From Hibiscus mutabilis (Eukaryota > Streptophyta > Magnoliopsida > Malvales > Malvaceae), in assembly GCA_019671005.1 (NCBI GenBank), contig CM033718.1, positions 22,076,014 through 22,140,013 of the forward strand: DNA of 64,000 nt, written 5' to 3'. Below the pieces are notes generated by a model. The model saw only the letters and a program-made list of their open reading frames with translations. It did no database searches and had not been told where the DNA came from. The position numbers and the translations under genes were made by a program. Shown in pieces: positions 1 through 10,667 of the stretch; the first letter of the stretch is position 1; each line of letters begins with the position of its first letter.

Positions 1-318
1 AATTAATGTAACATACTAACATACATACATACAATAACACACATGATAATCATGAATATCCACACATATTATACGTACAAACTATGCACTCGTAAGGAAT
101 GTAAATACATGCGCGACATACATACACCATATTACTTACTAATGCATATACATGGCTTATAGTATACATGCACACATCACACACCCTATACATACACTAA
201 TCATGCATATAAAATAAACATATAATGTAATATGTATACATGCAATAATAATTCCCCATTAATTATTATACTAATATATTAACAATATTTACAAACCGGA
301 TAAAAATGAGTGATTACA
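1..318 (-). repeat. Element B 3' LTR, first 318 bases (truncated by window edge)
   Basis: On the minus strand it opens TGTAATCACTCATTTTTATC directly after a polypurine tract. It can be followed base for base against the starts of both element A LTRs (18020 and 27652), including the stretch running through GTAAATATTGTTAATATA. It does not match the start of B's own 5' LTR beyond the first dozen bases. Confidence 0.85.
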
Positions 319-331
319 GTTGCCCCTCTTT
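319..331 (-). other. Polypurine tract of element B
   Basis: The minus strand reads AAAGAGGGGCAAC immediately before the LTR TG. The same 13 bases precede the 3' LTR of element A at 27639-27651. This is the expected plus-strand priming site. Confidence 0.8.
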
Positions 332-363
332 GCTTGTTCTCGTGAAATGAGAACAAAGCAAAG
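328..363 (-). promoter_or_regulatory. Stem-loop abutting the polypurine tract
   Basis: The arms at 328-341 and 349-363 pair over 14 bases with one bulge around a 7-base loop (GTGAAAT on the plus strand). The tract side of the stem overlaps the start of the polypurine tract. A weaker version lies at 27606-27642 in element A. The role, possibly positioning RNase H cleavage, is inference. Confidence 0.5.
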
Positions 364-439
364 ACCGAAAGCACTCATTTTTATCCGACTTCCCTGCTCA
401 CGACTTCAGAATCACGTGTTCTTCTGGAACTCTCTGTTT

Positions 440-665
440 TTCCTTAGCTGAATCTTCAGGCTCGTAAGTTCTTCCTATATAGAGCTTCGTCACCTTCCGA
501 TCTTGGAGCTTCAGGCTCTTCCTATATAGAACCCTTCGCTCTGAAGTCTCGAGTTATGAGTCCCTCCTATATAGAACTTTTCACTTCGAGACAGTACAGC
601 TTGGAGTCCTTCCTATATAGAACTCTTCGCCTTCAATGCTGGTTTCTCCTATATAAAACCTTTTG
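440..665 (-). repeat. Short tandem array in the 3' region of B, about 45-bp unit, five copies
   Basis: The core CCTATATA recurs at 473, 521, 566, 612 and 648, each time followed by a variant of GAACTCTTCGC. Element A has about three degenerate copies in the corresponding place (27385-27500), so copy number varies within the family. Confidence 0.75.
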
Positions 666-829
666 CGTCGCTGATGGATTCTTCCGACTGGGGCTTGAAA
701 ACGTAGGCTTCTCCTTTATAATCTTTGTCTTCGATTTTTCTTTCCTCCTTTCTTTTATTCTTTTTCGTTTCTTCTGTTTCCTTTTTTATACGAGGCTGCT
801 GCCATTTTTGGACCTACGCTACTAAGGTT

Positions 830-1615
830 GCCGCATCATGCCCGAAGAACTTATTGATGGCCCGAAGGACTTATCATGATGCTCGAAAGACTTATTGATG
901 GCCCGAAGAACTTAACATCGTGCCCGAAGGACTTACCTGTGACCCGAAGGATTTAACATCTGGGCCTCACGCCGCTATGGCTGTCATTTTTTTTGGGACT
1001 CACGCTATTCATGCTGCCGCATCATGCCCGAAGGACTTACTGATGGGCCAAAGGACTTATCACCACGCTCGAAAGACTTATTGGTGGCCTGAAGGACTTA
1101 ACATCGTGCCCGAAGGACTTACCGATGACCTGAAGGATTTAACATCTGGGTCTCACGCAGCTATGGCTGTCGTTCTTTCGGGACTCATGCCGCTATGCTG
1201 CCGCATCATGCCCGAAAGACTTACTGATGGCCCGAAGGACTTATCACCACGCTCGAAAGACTTATTGGTGGCCCGAAGGACTTAACATCGTGCCCGAAAG
1301 ACTTATCGATGACCCGAAGGATTTACCATCTAGGTCTCACGCCGCTATGGCTGCCGTTCTTTCGGGACTCATGCCGCTATGCTGCCACATCATGCCCGAA
1401 GGACTTACTGATGGCCTGAAGGACTTATCACCACGCTCGAAAGACTTATTGGTGGCCCGAAGGACTTAACATCGTGCCCGAAGGACTTACCGATGACCTG
1501 AAGGATTTAACATCACGCTCGAAAGACTTATTGGTGGCCCGAATGACTTACCGATGACCTGAAAGATTTAACATCTGGGTCTCACGCCGCTATGGATGCC
1601 GTTCTTTCAGGACTT
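830..1615 (-). repeat. 3' UTR tandem array of B, about 185-bp higher-order unit
   Basis: The landmark CACGCCGCTATGGCTG recurs at about 968, 1153, 1337 and 1586, mostly 185 bp apart. Each unit is built from shorter pieces of 25-30 bp based on CCCGAAGGACTTA. Element A carries the same array in reverse orientation (26460-27260). Open frames through it arise because the unit lacks stops in some frames and are not treated as genes. Tandem arrays between the last ORF and the 3' LTR are a known feature of Tat/Ogre elements. Confidence 0.85.
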
Positions 1616-3634
1616 TGGTAAATTCTTCGATAATTCTTCAAATACCTGTTTAGGATCAAGCAAAATTGACATGCCCCTATCTATATGATGCATGCAATGT
1701 CGTGCTTTTTTTCTCCTCTTTTTTTTCTTGTTTATTTTTCTCCTTTTTTTATCCTCATTTTCTCTCACTCTCTTTTCTTTTTCTTTTTATTGTTAGTCTT
1801 GTTTTAAAATCTTATGTCCTAAAAAGTCATTCTTCAGATTTCTATATTTCCTTTCCTTTTGCGGTATGCTCAGTTTTGATCTTTATTTCTGTCAAATTTT
1901 GTTCAATGAGCACCCGCTCTTGTTCTTTTGCACGAACACCCGCCTTTCTTCTTCGGGGTCTCTGCCTGCTTCACCAACAAACACTATATCATGCGTGTGC
2001 AGAGATTCTTACTATTCTTTCTGTTCTGCATTGCCCCATTCGATCGTGCTCGGCTACCTTCCAGTTATTTTGACCCAACATTCTGAGTATTTGTTAATTT
2101 CGTCATCGGGGTGAGCAAAATGCTTCTTAACCTCAATCTTCTTGTTGCCTCTTGACAAGCACCATTCATCGATCTCTGTGCTTTAATTCTTTGGAGACTC
2201 AATGTTTACTTTTTACCGTCCCCACACTTTGTAACTCATTCTTGTCCTGTTTCGTCCTTTATTTTCTTGAACCAAACAAGGCATCATGGCTGGAATCCGC
2301 TTCTTGTTCTTGAGCTGTCTGACACCTATACTTCTTTCATCATCTTCATTCTATGCATTGTGAGGTCGTTTCTGGTTAGGGGCTCTAATAGTGTCCGCAA
2401 CCTTGTGTTCTGGATCTTACCCCTGAAGTAAAACATGGAAATCTTTGTTGCTTTAACTTGTCAATTTGCTGATTGGTGTTCCACTGAAGGGTATCATTTA
2501 GATTAACATACAAGATCTTGAAAACACAACATAGGAGCTCTGGATATCATGTGCAAGAGTGGTTTAGATTCAACCACTCGGTAATTCAAGGATGTGAAGT
2601 CTTCCCTGGTGACTCGGTTCATCCTCATGATTATCGCGTTGCTGTAAAGTATCACTCTTTCTCAATTCTCATTACATGCTCTGCCCCAAAAAGGGTGGGT
2701 CTGTATGACCATTAAAGCGCAGAAATATTACTCTAGGAATAGAGTTCTGGGTGGTGCGAGTTTTAATTTTACCTATGTTATCGTTTTATCTCTTTTTCTT
2801 TCTTTTTCCTCTTTTCATCATTTTTCCTTTTTCTTTTGTTTTTTGTTGTTGTTTTTTTTGCTTTTATCATTATTTGAGGAAATCAATTCGTCACAGTCCT
2901 TTGTCTTGAGGACAACGATGGAGCAAACAACACTGCCCCAAGTTACTCGGCATAGTCACGATTTGAAAATATTACCATCACTCATGAAGCTAAGGTTTCT
3001 TGAATTGGATGATGTATCTCCACCCTATCGCTTCAGCGGAGTGCCCCAAAATTCCCATACTCTTATCCGAACAAGCCTATTACCAGGTTTCGAACATAGG
3101 AGTACTTTTTTATTATTTCCTCCTTCTTTATTTTTCATTTCTTTCTTTTTCTTTCTTCCCTTTTTCTTCAATTCTCCCTCTTTTTAATTCTTATTTTTAT
3201 TTCTTTACTACCTAGAAGATTATGCCTAGAGTTTCAATTTCAAGCAACTCTACATGGTTGACATTTAGAGCTTTTTCGTCCTTGAACATCATCGAAAGAG
3301 TAATAATCTCGATTTGCTGACCAGAGTCCGATGGGGAAGATCACACATCATCGCTATCACGACATCTATCTAACGTCACATCTTGTAATTGATATCTAGT
3401 GTCCTACAACGGCGAGAAAATGTCTATGTGCTTTCAAAAACATTATATGTTAAGCGAAATATGTTTTTTATTGAAATAAAAATCAACAAACATGCCCCAT
3501 CGCAAAAGATCTTTACCACATGGGGCCACATGTAGTAGAGTTGATTCCTTGTATTACTTCAGGAAGGTATTTTAACGCAGAGACATCTCTGGCTTCTTCA
3601 GCACTATGTAGACTTGCCTCTCATCCTTGGTCTT
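1616..3634 (-). other. Noncoding 3' region of B between gag and the tandem arrays
   Basis: About 2 kb without a sense-strand ORF of note. It contains two pyrimidine-rich plus-strand tracts (about 1700-1800 and 2770-2880) and aligns with 24493-26400 of element A. No pol motif such as YVDD, DTG/DSG, or the HHCC and DDE residues of integrase can be read. Its only long frame is antisense and is listed separately. Confidence 0.7.
2705..3187 (+). CDS. Possible antisense ORF (160 codons), shared with element A; function unknown
   Basis: This frame runs opposite to gag. Its first half is low-complexity Phe/Leu/Ser encoded by a pyrimidine tract. The middle (about codons 58-130) is normal-complexity and almost unchanged in element A (minus strand, about 25140-24950), including RTTMEQTTLPQVT and KLRFLELDDVSPPYRFSGVP. 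I do not recognise a domain. Antisense ORFs have been described in the 3' parts of plant Tat elements, which makes this worth noting, but conservation may simply reflect recent common descent. Treat as uncertain. Confidence 0.3.
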   Translation: MTIKAQKYYSRNRVLGGASFNFTYVIVLSLFLSFSSFHHFSFFFCFLLLFFLLLSLFEEINSSQSFVLRTTMEQTTLPQVTRHSHDLKILPSLMKLRFLELDDVSPPYRFSGVPQNSHTLIRTSLLPGFEHRSTFLLFPPSLFFISFFFFLPFFFNSPSF

Positions 3635-4684
3635 TCACTGCTTGATCAGCTCTTGTGTCAGGGTTCCATCATTGACCAGCTTCTTGATTTCCTTCAATAA
3701 AGGTCTACATTTTCTGGTGGGATGCCCCGGTGCCCCCATATGGAATTCGCATGTGCTACTCGAGTCAAAACTATGGGCATGCAGATCATGTGCAATCTTC
3801 ATCGGCCTAGGAACAAGATATTGACCCCCTACCAGATGAGGCCAAATGTCTGAGATAGATGTTCCAAACACTTCCAAATTTGCGCTCGTCCGAGGAACTT
3901 TCCTTGATGACCCCGATTTGTCAGTCTGTCTCCTTCTTTTACGGCCACGCGAACCCTGGAGATGACACTCATTTACCTCTCCATCCTTATCTATCTTATC
4001 TTCGCTTCGGTCCTTAGACTTTAGACCCAATTTTCCTTCTTTGATTGCATATTCTATCCTCTCTCCAATCGTCATGAAATCTTCGAATCTATTTCTCGAT
4101 TTCTCCAACATCACATCAAAGAAGGGAGAGGGAAGCGTTGCATGGAATATGAAAGTCAACTCTTCTTCCGCTATAGGAGGTTGGACTTGGGTCGCCAAAC
4201 ATCGCCACCTTAGTGCATATTCCCTGAAGCTTTCACTTGGCCTCATTTTCTCATTCTGAAGAAACTGGCAACAAGGTGCTAAATCTAAAGCATATTTATA
4301 TTGCCTCAAGAAAGCATTAGCGAGGTCACCCCATGACCTAACTTGGTTTCTGTTCAAACGGTTATACCACACTACTGCGGGTCCCGTTAGGCTATCATGG
4401 AAGTGGTGGATCAATAATTCTTCATTCTTCCTGTATCCTTCCATTTTTCTACAGAACATGGTTAGGTGAATCTTCGGGCAGCTGGTTCCGTCATACTGCG
4501 CAAATCCAGGAACCTTGAAATCCGGAGGAATGACCAAATCAGGGACTAGGCAGAGTTCCCTCGTATTGAAAACATTTATCTTTCCTCTCTTCTTAAGCTC
4601 TTTCTCGATTTTTTCTTCTAACTGGTCAAGCCTCGACTCTTCAGTTCGTTCCATTTTATGATTAATTCTGCCATCGAACCCCAA
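3635..4684 (-). CDS. gag: Gag polyprotein of element B (349 codons, uninterrupted)
   Basis: This is a retrotransposon Gag of the plant Tat/Ogre kind, expected to form the virus-like particle that packages element RNA. Residues 1-35 form a charged helix (LDQLEEKIEKELKKRGK). Residues 50-220 match the classical gag fold: PPDFKVPGFAQYDGT, the LTGPAVVWYNRL block, SWGDLANAFLRQYK, SFREYALRWR and FMTIGERIEYAIK. A basic region RGRKRRRQTDK follows. Near the C terminus lies a zinc-binding-like CEFHMGAPGHPTRKC of spacing CX2HX5HX4C instead of CCHC. The final TGA replaces a TGG Trp codon of element A, so the ancestral protein was about 25 residues longer. It is preceded by the coiled-coil ORF and followed by no pol. 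Confidence 0.85.
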   Translation of the reverse strand: MGFDGRINHKMERTEESRLDQLEEKIEKELKKRGKINVFNTRELCLVPDLVIPPDFKVPGFAQYDGTSCPKIHLTMFCRKMEGYRKNEELLIHHFHDSLTGPAVVWYNRLNRNQVRSWGDLANAFLRQYKYALDLAPCCQFLQNEKMRPSESFREYALRWRCLATQVQPPIAEEELTFIFHATLPSPFFDVMLEKSRNRFEDFMTIGERIEYAIKEGKLGLKSKDRSEDKIDKDGEVNECHLQGSRGRKRRRQTDKSGSSRKVPRTSANLEVFGTSISDIWPHLVGGQYLVPRPMKIAHDLHAHSFDSSSTCEFHMGAPGHPTRKCRPLLKEIKKLVNDGTLTQELIKQ

Positions 4685-4853
4685 GTATTAAATGATGAAG
4701 TGTCATACGATGATAGAATTATTAAATAATACACAGGACGTGATGCAAATGCAATGCATGAATGCAATAAAGCATCGATTCCGCAAGTGATTTGTCCCTA
4801 TAGGACATCTTTCATTCAGACCAAAAGGTTTCATTACATCCGGTATTAGGGTT

Positions 4854-6311
4854 TTACAGATAGTGGTGAACCCTGGCACCTAATGTCTTGACCTCATTCA
4901 ACAGTCTTGTCAGCTTTCCTTCGCGGTCCAATGCTGGATCCATATTCTGGCTTATTGGTGCTGCTGCATCGGCTAAATCTGCTACCTGTTGAGCTACTTG
5001 CCGGGCTTGAGTCGTAACCATCTTTATGTCCCGATCTTTCTCCCATATTGTTTGCTCGGCCTTTTGTAGCTGAACGATCATTGCCCCAGCACGGATCTCA
5101 CTGGTACGTAAAGCAGTTTCGAGCCTCGCTATCTGTTCTTTGAGTGCCGCGTTTTCCATTTGAAAGGCTTGTGATTCATTCCTTTCCTGTTGCAGACTTG
5201 ATTTCAAGATATCTTCCATGGCCAGACTGCTTTCCAACTCACTTTGGAAAATGTCGCGTTGGCCCTCAGCTTCATCCAGCTTATGTGATAATGATCTGAC
5301 TTTATTCTTACTATTCTTGCATTTCTGCTTCCAGCGTTCAGAACCGTTCCTCAGCTGAATCATACCATCGACCCACTCTTCCCCGGTGTCACCCAGACCG
5401 AAACTCTTGAATTCAAGGTGCAGCTTCTGGTACTTGTCTTGTACATTCTTTAATTTCATGCTCAGATCGTGCCTCTCATGCTCGAGCTGGCCGCACTTGC
5501 GTGCAAGTTCATCTTCTAAGACGCTTTTATTCTTGACTCCTAACTTTATCCCGCTTGAGTGACCCACTTCTGTGTTGCCCGAACCTTGGGCTGGGTATTG
5601 ACCCTCTTTCGACTTTGCCTCTCGGGCAACGGCTGGCTGGCTGAAGAATCGGGGTTGTCCGTCTTCGAAACTCAAAATTCCCATTCTGATAAGATCTCAA
5701 ACTCTGTCTTTCAGGGCCCTACAATTTTTAGTGTGATGACTCGAATCGCCTATGTGGTAGCCGCACCAGACACGACTATTGTAATCCTTCAGATAAGGAG
5801 GTTTTCTTGGTACAGACTTCACTGGTATGATAAGGCTCCTTTCGACAAGTAACGGAAGTAACTCGGTGTATCTCATGGGCATAGGATAATGCCTTCTGAT
5901 GTCATTAAATTCTCGAACTTCCCCTGGTTTTGCCTCTGTTCTCTTGATATCTACCCCAGATATGCTACTTGTCTGCTTCTTGAGATTGATCACAAAGGGA
6001 TTCGATTTGTCATATTTAACGGTGTTGTCTGTTTCGACATTCTGTTCCACATTCTGCTCCCCGATCGAATCTTTTCTGAGTTCGACATGCTGCTTGCCTT
6101 TCATCATGGCATTCATCTGGTCCATCATCTCGGACATCTGCTTCTTTAGTTCTTGTATTGCATCTTGTTTGTCACCAGAATTGACATTGCTTACCGAAAC
6201 TATTCTAGAGTCCTTGAATGATTCTTCTTCGGCTGTCCCTGGTCTAGTCTCGGGATGGAACTCTAGAATTGGACCCCCTTCCTTCAGGTCAAAGAACCTT
6301 TAGTCCATCAT
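4854..6311 (-). pseudogene. Zinc-module plus coiled-coil ORF of element B, broken by two in-frame stops
   Basis: The frame starts at two adjacent ATGs (6311, 6308), as in element A, and carries a TAA three codons later and a TGA at 5697-5695. Otherwise it is open to the stop at 4854. An N-terminal part has a short helix (QELKKQMSEMMDQMNAMMKG). It is followed by the Tat-Gag companion block MRYTELLPLLVERSLI and a zinc-like CGYHIGDSSHHTKNC (CX2HX6HX4C). The second half (5684-4854, 276 codons) is a long coiled coil rich in Glu, Gln, Lys and Leu. In known Tat elements the YTELLP/zinc block usually follows the main gag domain; here it precedes coiled coil and gag. Role: presumably structural. The reading of two mutational stops rests on comparison with A. 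Confidence 0.75.
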
Positions 6312-6404
6312 GAACAATCTTCTATTATGGGAGAAATCACTCAGGAATCAATGCCCTGTGTAATGCGAATGCAATGATATGCAAAAACAAAGCAAAAAGA
6401 AGAA

Positions 6405-6986
6405 CTAAAATGCGAAGAGATCCCACTGAACTCGGCCTACCGGATGTACAGAAGCCAGGGCTAGAATCTTATGCCATCTGAGATACTCCTTACTGTCCCA
6501 AGTGACGACCTGATTCTCGACCCAGGATTCCAACATGTCCGAGAATCTCTTGAGCTTGCCTCGGAAGGCTTTGTTCTTGATAGGTTTCGAGTATACCCGA
6601 GTTTCGTCAATTTTCTCACAGTTTAAAAGGTCTTGATATTCTTCAATCGTAGGAGTTAAGTCAAAGTTACCGATCGTGAAACAATTGTAGGTGGGATTCC
6701 AGAACCTCACCAAGGCTTGCAACAGTGCTTGGTCTACCAGAACATCTAACAAACATGCAATGTCACTATATTCTCTTCTGAAAGTGCACATTGTTTCTAA
6801 GTCCCAACTATTCTACACTGTCTTTAGCCCGAAAGTGTTATTGTTTTCCGTATTCATGAATGTCTCTGTTGCCAATGTTGACCTAAACCCGACGGGTATA
6901 CTGTCTCCCTCATGCAACTGTTCCCCTTCAGACCATATTTGTACGTCGGAGTTCTTTTCATCATTGATGCGAACTAGGTCTCCCAT
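6405..6986 (-). pseudogene. DUF7745-like first ORF of element B, one in-frame stop
   Basis: The frame opens MGDLVRINDEKNSDVQIWSE and stays open except for a TAG near 6814. The part after the stop is strongly recognisable: CTFRREYSDIACLLDV, ALVRFWNPTYNCFTIG, LTPTIEEYQDLL, NKAFRGKLKRF and LALASVHP. This matches the DUF7745-type domain found in Malvaceae and other eudicot proteins encoded by such elements; its biochemical role is not known to me. A related copy lies in element C (47448-47834). Element A lacks it, having a different leader at the same place. It lies about 90 bases upstream of the zinc/coiled-coil ORF, so it is the 5'-most ORF. Confidence 0.7.
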
Positions 6987-7701
6987 CAATCTAGTCTTTA
7001 ACGTCAGACTATTTCCAACTTAATGTGCTCTTTATGATATGACAATAATATGCAAAACAAAAGAACAACAATGAAAAGAGAGAAAAGAGAAGAGTTAGTC
7101 ATTAGATAGAAACACGAAAGCAAGAAATGATAAACATAAACAGTTTTCACAAAGAAAGAAACTTAACCACATGAGTTATAATTTGCTAAGGTTATCCTCA
7201 TGGCTCTAATAGGAGTGGGCTTCTTAAATTCTCACACATGGGTTTGGTTCTAATTAAGGGTACTCGAACCTATCTTATTGCCTACTAAGGCAATCAAGAA
7301 CCCAATTCTGGCCCATTATAAGCTTGCGAATTGGTTTCGATTCGAGGGAAAGCACAACCCGATGACATGGAGGGCTGCTCACGTGTCAAAAGGCGTGGGT
7401 TCTGAAAGTGAATTACTGACTCGTGGAGGGCTACTCACGTGGGTATGTGAAGTTCACTCCCACTTAAGGGAAGAAGCTCAGGTATAGAGCTTAATGATAT
7501 GATGCAACACATGTAGATGACTCCTTAAAAATTAAATGAAAAATTAATTCGAGGACCACCAATTATCAAAGCCCGTGAAATCTCGATCACATTTTCAAAG
7601 AAGAATCATCCTGTTAAAACCGATTAAAATCCCAATAACTTTCATTATTTAAAAGCAACAATTTTTCCTTTGGCCTAACTCTCTTTTGTTTTAAAAAAAA
7701 C
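6987..7701 (-). other. Leader of element B between primer site and first ORF
   Basis: A noncoding leader of about 700 bases. It aligns with 48230-48920 of element C, including the ATGATATGACAATA and GAGGGCTGCTCAC landmarks, but not with the leader of element A. It has two approximate repeats around GGAGGGCTGCTCACGTG at 7370 and 7425. Confidence 0.65.
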
Positions 7702-7720
7702 GTCCCCAATGGAGTCGCCA
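7702..7720 (-). other. Primer-binding site of element B
   Basis: The minus strand reads TGGCGACTCCATTGGGGAC three bases after the LTR end TACA. It differs by two bases from the site in element A. It is not the initiator-Met type. This site type is characteristic of Tat/Ogre-group elements, for which a tRNA-Arg primer has been reported; I cannot confirm the tRNA here. Confidence 0.8.
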
Positions 7721-9789
7721 AGTTGTAGCGACCTTTTTTCTTTCTTTTTGAAAAAAAGAAATTTGTTGCGTTAAGGGTGTTTGTTTAGAAAAGAAGTTGA
7801 CTACTAATTATCCCCATAATCATTAATGAAAATCTTTTGGAAGATTGGAGATTTCTTTTGAAAACTTTAAATTCTTGAAAACGATGAAAACTTGGAGTCG
7901 ACACCGGCCACTTGGGTAAGGTAGGCCGAACACCATAAGAAACCAGAGATTCGTCGTGAAAGGGTCCGGGAGTTGGTTATGCGTGGGGAAGGATTAGCAC
8001 CCCCATCACGCCCGGAACTCGGTACCAAAATATTTGCCGCACTTAAAATGATGATAATTATTGAAATTTACATTGAATTTTATTCAAAGTTCTTAGGTGA
8101 AAATTAACCTTGATTGCACGGGCTTTATCGAATTAGTGGACTCAAATTAGTTAGACATTTAATTAATAAGGTTGACGATATATCGGACCATAGATTTAAC
8201 CGACATCGAATAAACCCGACTGCCGTGTTAATTTATGGTTCGACCCCCATATGTCACCTTTATGCATGATGCAAACATTTAAGTATGATGTGATGATTTT
8301 GTTAATTTTTAATCCATTTACCTGGGGATGGTAAAAATTAATTCGATTATTTGGTCAACATCCTTTAAGCTCAGACTGTTACGATACAAATATTAGAATT
8401 AATAAATACCTCCCTTTAGATTGATTAGAGATGCAATAAGATTAAAGATTATATGGATGTCAATTAAAGTATGACAATCAATGACATGAAAGCAAACATT
8501 TAAAAAGGAAGGCCCAATTTGATATATAGCCCAATTATGTACTTAGCCCTAAAAGATTAAGAAAACCAATTTATGGTGACTAAATTGTAATTTAATGCTA
8601 AGTTAAACTTACAATTGATTTTTCCCCTAAAATAATTAAGAAATGTTCAATTAATTTAATGAATTTAACATTTACCCCAATAAGCCAATGATAAGTTTAA
8701 ATTCACTAAATTAAATCGAACTCTAATCTAACTAAGGCTCTAAAGAACCTAAGGCTAATTTAATTCTAGGATCATGTCCCTATAAGACGAGCACACGATC
8801 TATATTAATTAAGTTAATTTGACCATTTCTAACCTAATCCCAAAAGGTACTAACTATGCACTACAAACTAAGCCCAAAACAAAATGCCCAAAACATTTTT
8901 ACACATATATTACAAAAAATATAATTTAAGATTATATTGCAAACTTTAAAACTACAAATATTATAGCCTTTTTTTTAAAAAAAAACTATATATATTATAC
9001 ACCTTCAAAAACTATATATTATATTAAGAGAAAATTATATATATTATAATCTTTTTATAAAATCACATATATAATATGTTTTAAGACTATGTTATAAATT
9101 GAAAGAAAACGATATATATATATTAACCTTTATGAAACTATATGTTTAAAGAAACACTATAATATACCTTTTTATATGAAAAAGAAAAAAACTTATATTA
9201 TATAAAAAATATTTCATATATTTTATAAAAGACTATAGGTTATATACTTAGAACTATATATTATATTTTATGCAACTATACATATTATACAATATATAAA
9301 CTATGCATTATGAATTTTATAAAATATAAAAAGGACTATATTAAATAGTATTTGAGAGCCATAAATTATAAAAATATTATACATACCATACGAACCATAT
9401 ACTATATATATAAACATATACTATGTATTTTTTATTTAAATATATATTAATATTAGAAAGATCACATATTCGAATAAAAAATATATTAATAGTATATGTT
9501 ATGTAAATCATGCATCATGTTTTCATATAATCTAGATGCTATGTAATATGTAAGGAACATATATTATACTGTATTTAACAAATAAATACCATATAACAAA
9601 TATAAAAAAATGAAACAAAATATAACAACAACAACAAAAAAACATATTTGGGCTAATATTTTAACAAGGGAAAGGGAAATACCAAGCCCACTAGTTTGGG
9701 CTAATTATACTGGGTCGGATATACGGGTTTGGTGTGGACCGAGTCGTGTTACCGGTCTGGTGGATGAACGGTTTGACCGGTTAGGGGAC

Positions 9790-10190
9790 CGGTTCTACCG
9801 GTTACAGTCAGATGAATAAAAGAAGGGGATTATAATCCTAATTTTATTTCTCCCTTTATTTTTTCCCTTTTCAGCCGCGAGACAGAGAGAGAGCTCGTTC
9901 GCCGTTGCTGCTTCTCGTTTTTTGTCTGGCGCGTCGCCGCCTTCGATCGAAGCCTCTCTACCCGCTCTTCCCTTCTACCGACGTTTATTCTCCAGAAAGT
10001 AGATCGTTCTTCGCAAAATCGGCCGAAACTCTTTCAGCTTCATCTCACCAGATCTCCACCGGTGACTGTTGTATCGCCGCAAAATCAGAGTATGTTGCTC
10101 CCCACGTCAAGGGCTAGTTCTCCACCGCTCGGATCTTCCGTCCGAAGTCTCGGTCTCCGGTAACCATAAAAAACCGAACGGTAAACTCTC
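9790..10190 (+). promoter_or_regulatory. GC-rich, 5'-UTR-like block on the antisense strand of the B LTR
   Basis: In the middle of an AT-rich LTR the plus strand shows a TATA-like GATTATAATCC (about 9828), a pyrimidine-rich stretch, a GAGAGAGAGAGC run, then about 250 bases of GC-richer sequence with an open frame (9905-10117). A plausible splice donor (ACG/GTAAAC) sits near 10181. Similar blocks lie antisense in the LTRs of A and C. Promoter activity is inference only. Confidence 0.35.
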
Positions 10191-10639
10191 CCCCTTTCTT
10201 TTTTGTTCTTGCTTTTTGATTCGAATGTAAAATGCTTAGTATAATAACGATAGACTAGATATGAAATGTTGAGATTTCTTTGATTGCTTTCTGGTGGTTA
10301 AATTCGAAAGGAAAAATAAAAGAGGAAATTACAATCTGATTACATCCTTTTATTTCCAATATTTGTTTACATTTCCAAGCATTCTTTAAATGAAATTACC
10401 GTGGCTGATGATGCCTAAAATTAGGCTCTGTTAACCCCTTGATTTTTTTTATTGTTTCTGCCCATACATGGTGGTTGGGAGCCGGTGATGATGTTACAAG
10501 ATTGCCAACGACGAAGCCACGTGGCTGGGAGATGAATCGACAGCGGCACATGGAAGGTGAAACGGTCGCGCGTGGAAGGTAGAGCATCGGCGTGTGGGGC
10601 GATTAGCGGATCTGGACGCCCGGTTTCGGTTTAATCTGA

Positions 10640-10667
10640 ACCGTTGGATCAAATCTGATCCAACGGT
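10640..10667. promoter_or_regulatory. LTR palindrome (CCGTTGGATC type)
   Basis: Arms ACCGTTGGATCA and TGATCCAACGGT flank the 4-base spacer AATC. The palindrome lies about 590 bases into the LTR. Equivalent palindromes occur in the A and C LTRs. Confidence 0.75.

Noticed and set aside
920..1469. Overlapping plus-strand frames with repeated EGLT/KDLT phrases
   Set aside because: They follow from the 185-bp tandem array lacking stops in that frame; no start context or domain and the pattern is antisense to the element.
1666..2114. Phe/Ser/Leu-rich frames suggesting membrane proteins
   Set aside because: They are encoded by a pyrimidine-rich low-complexity tract in the noncoding 3' region; the matching region of A has frameshifts.
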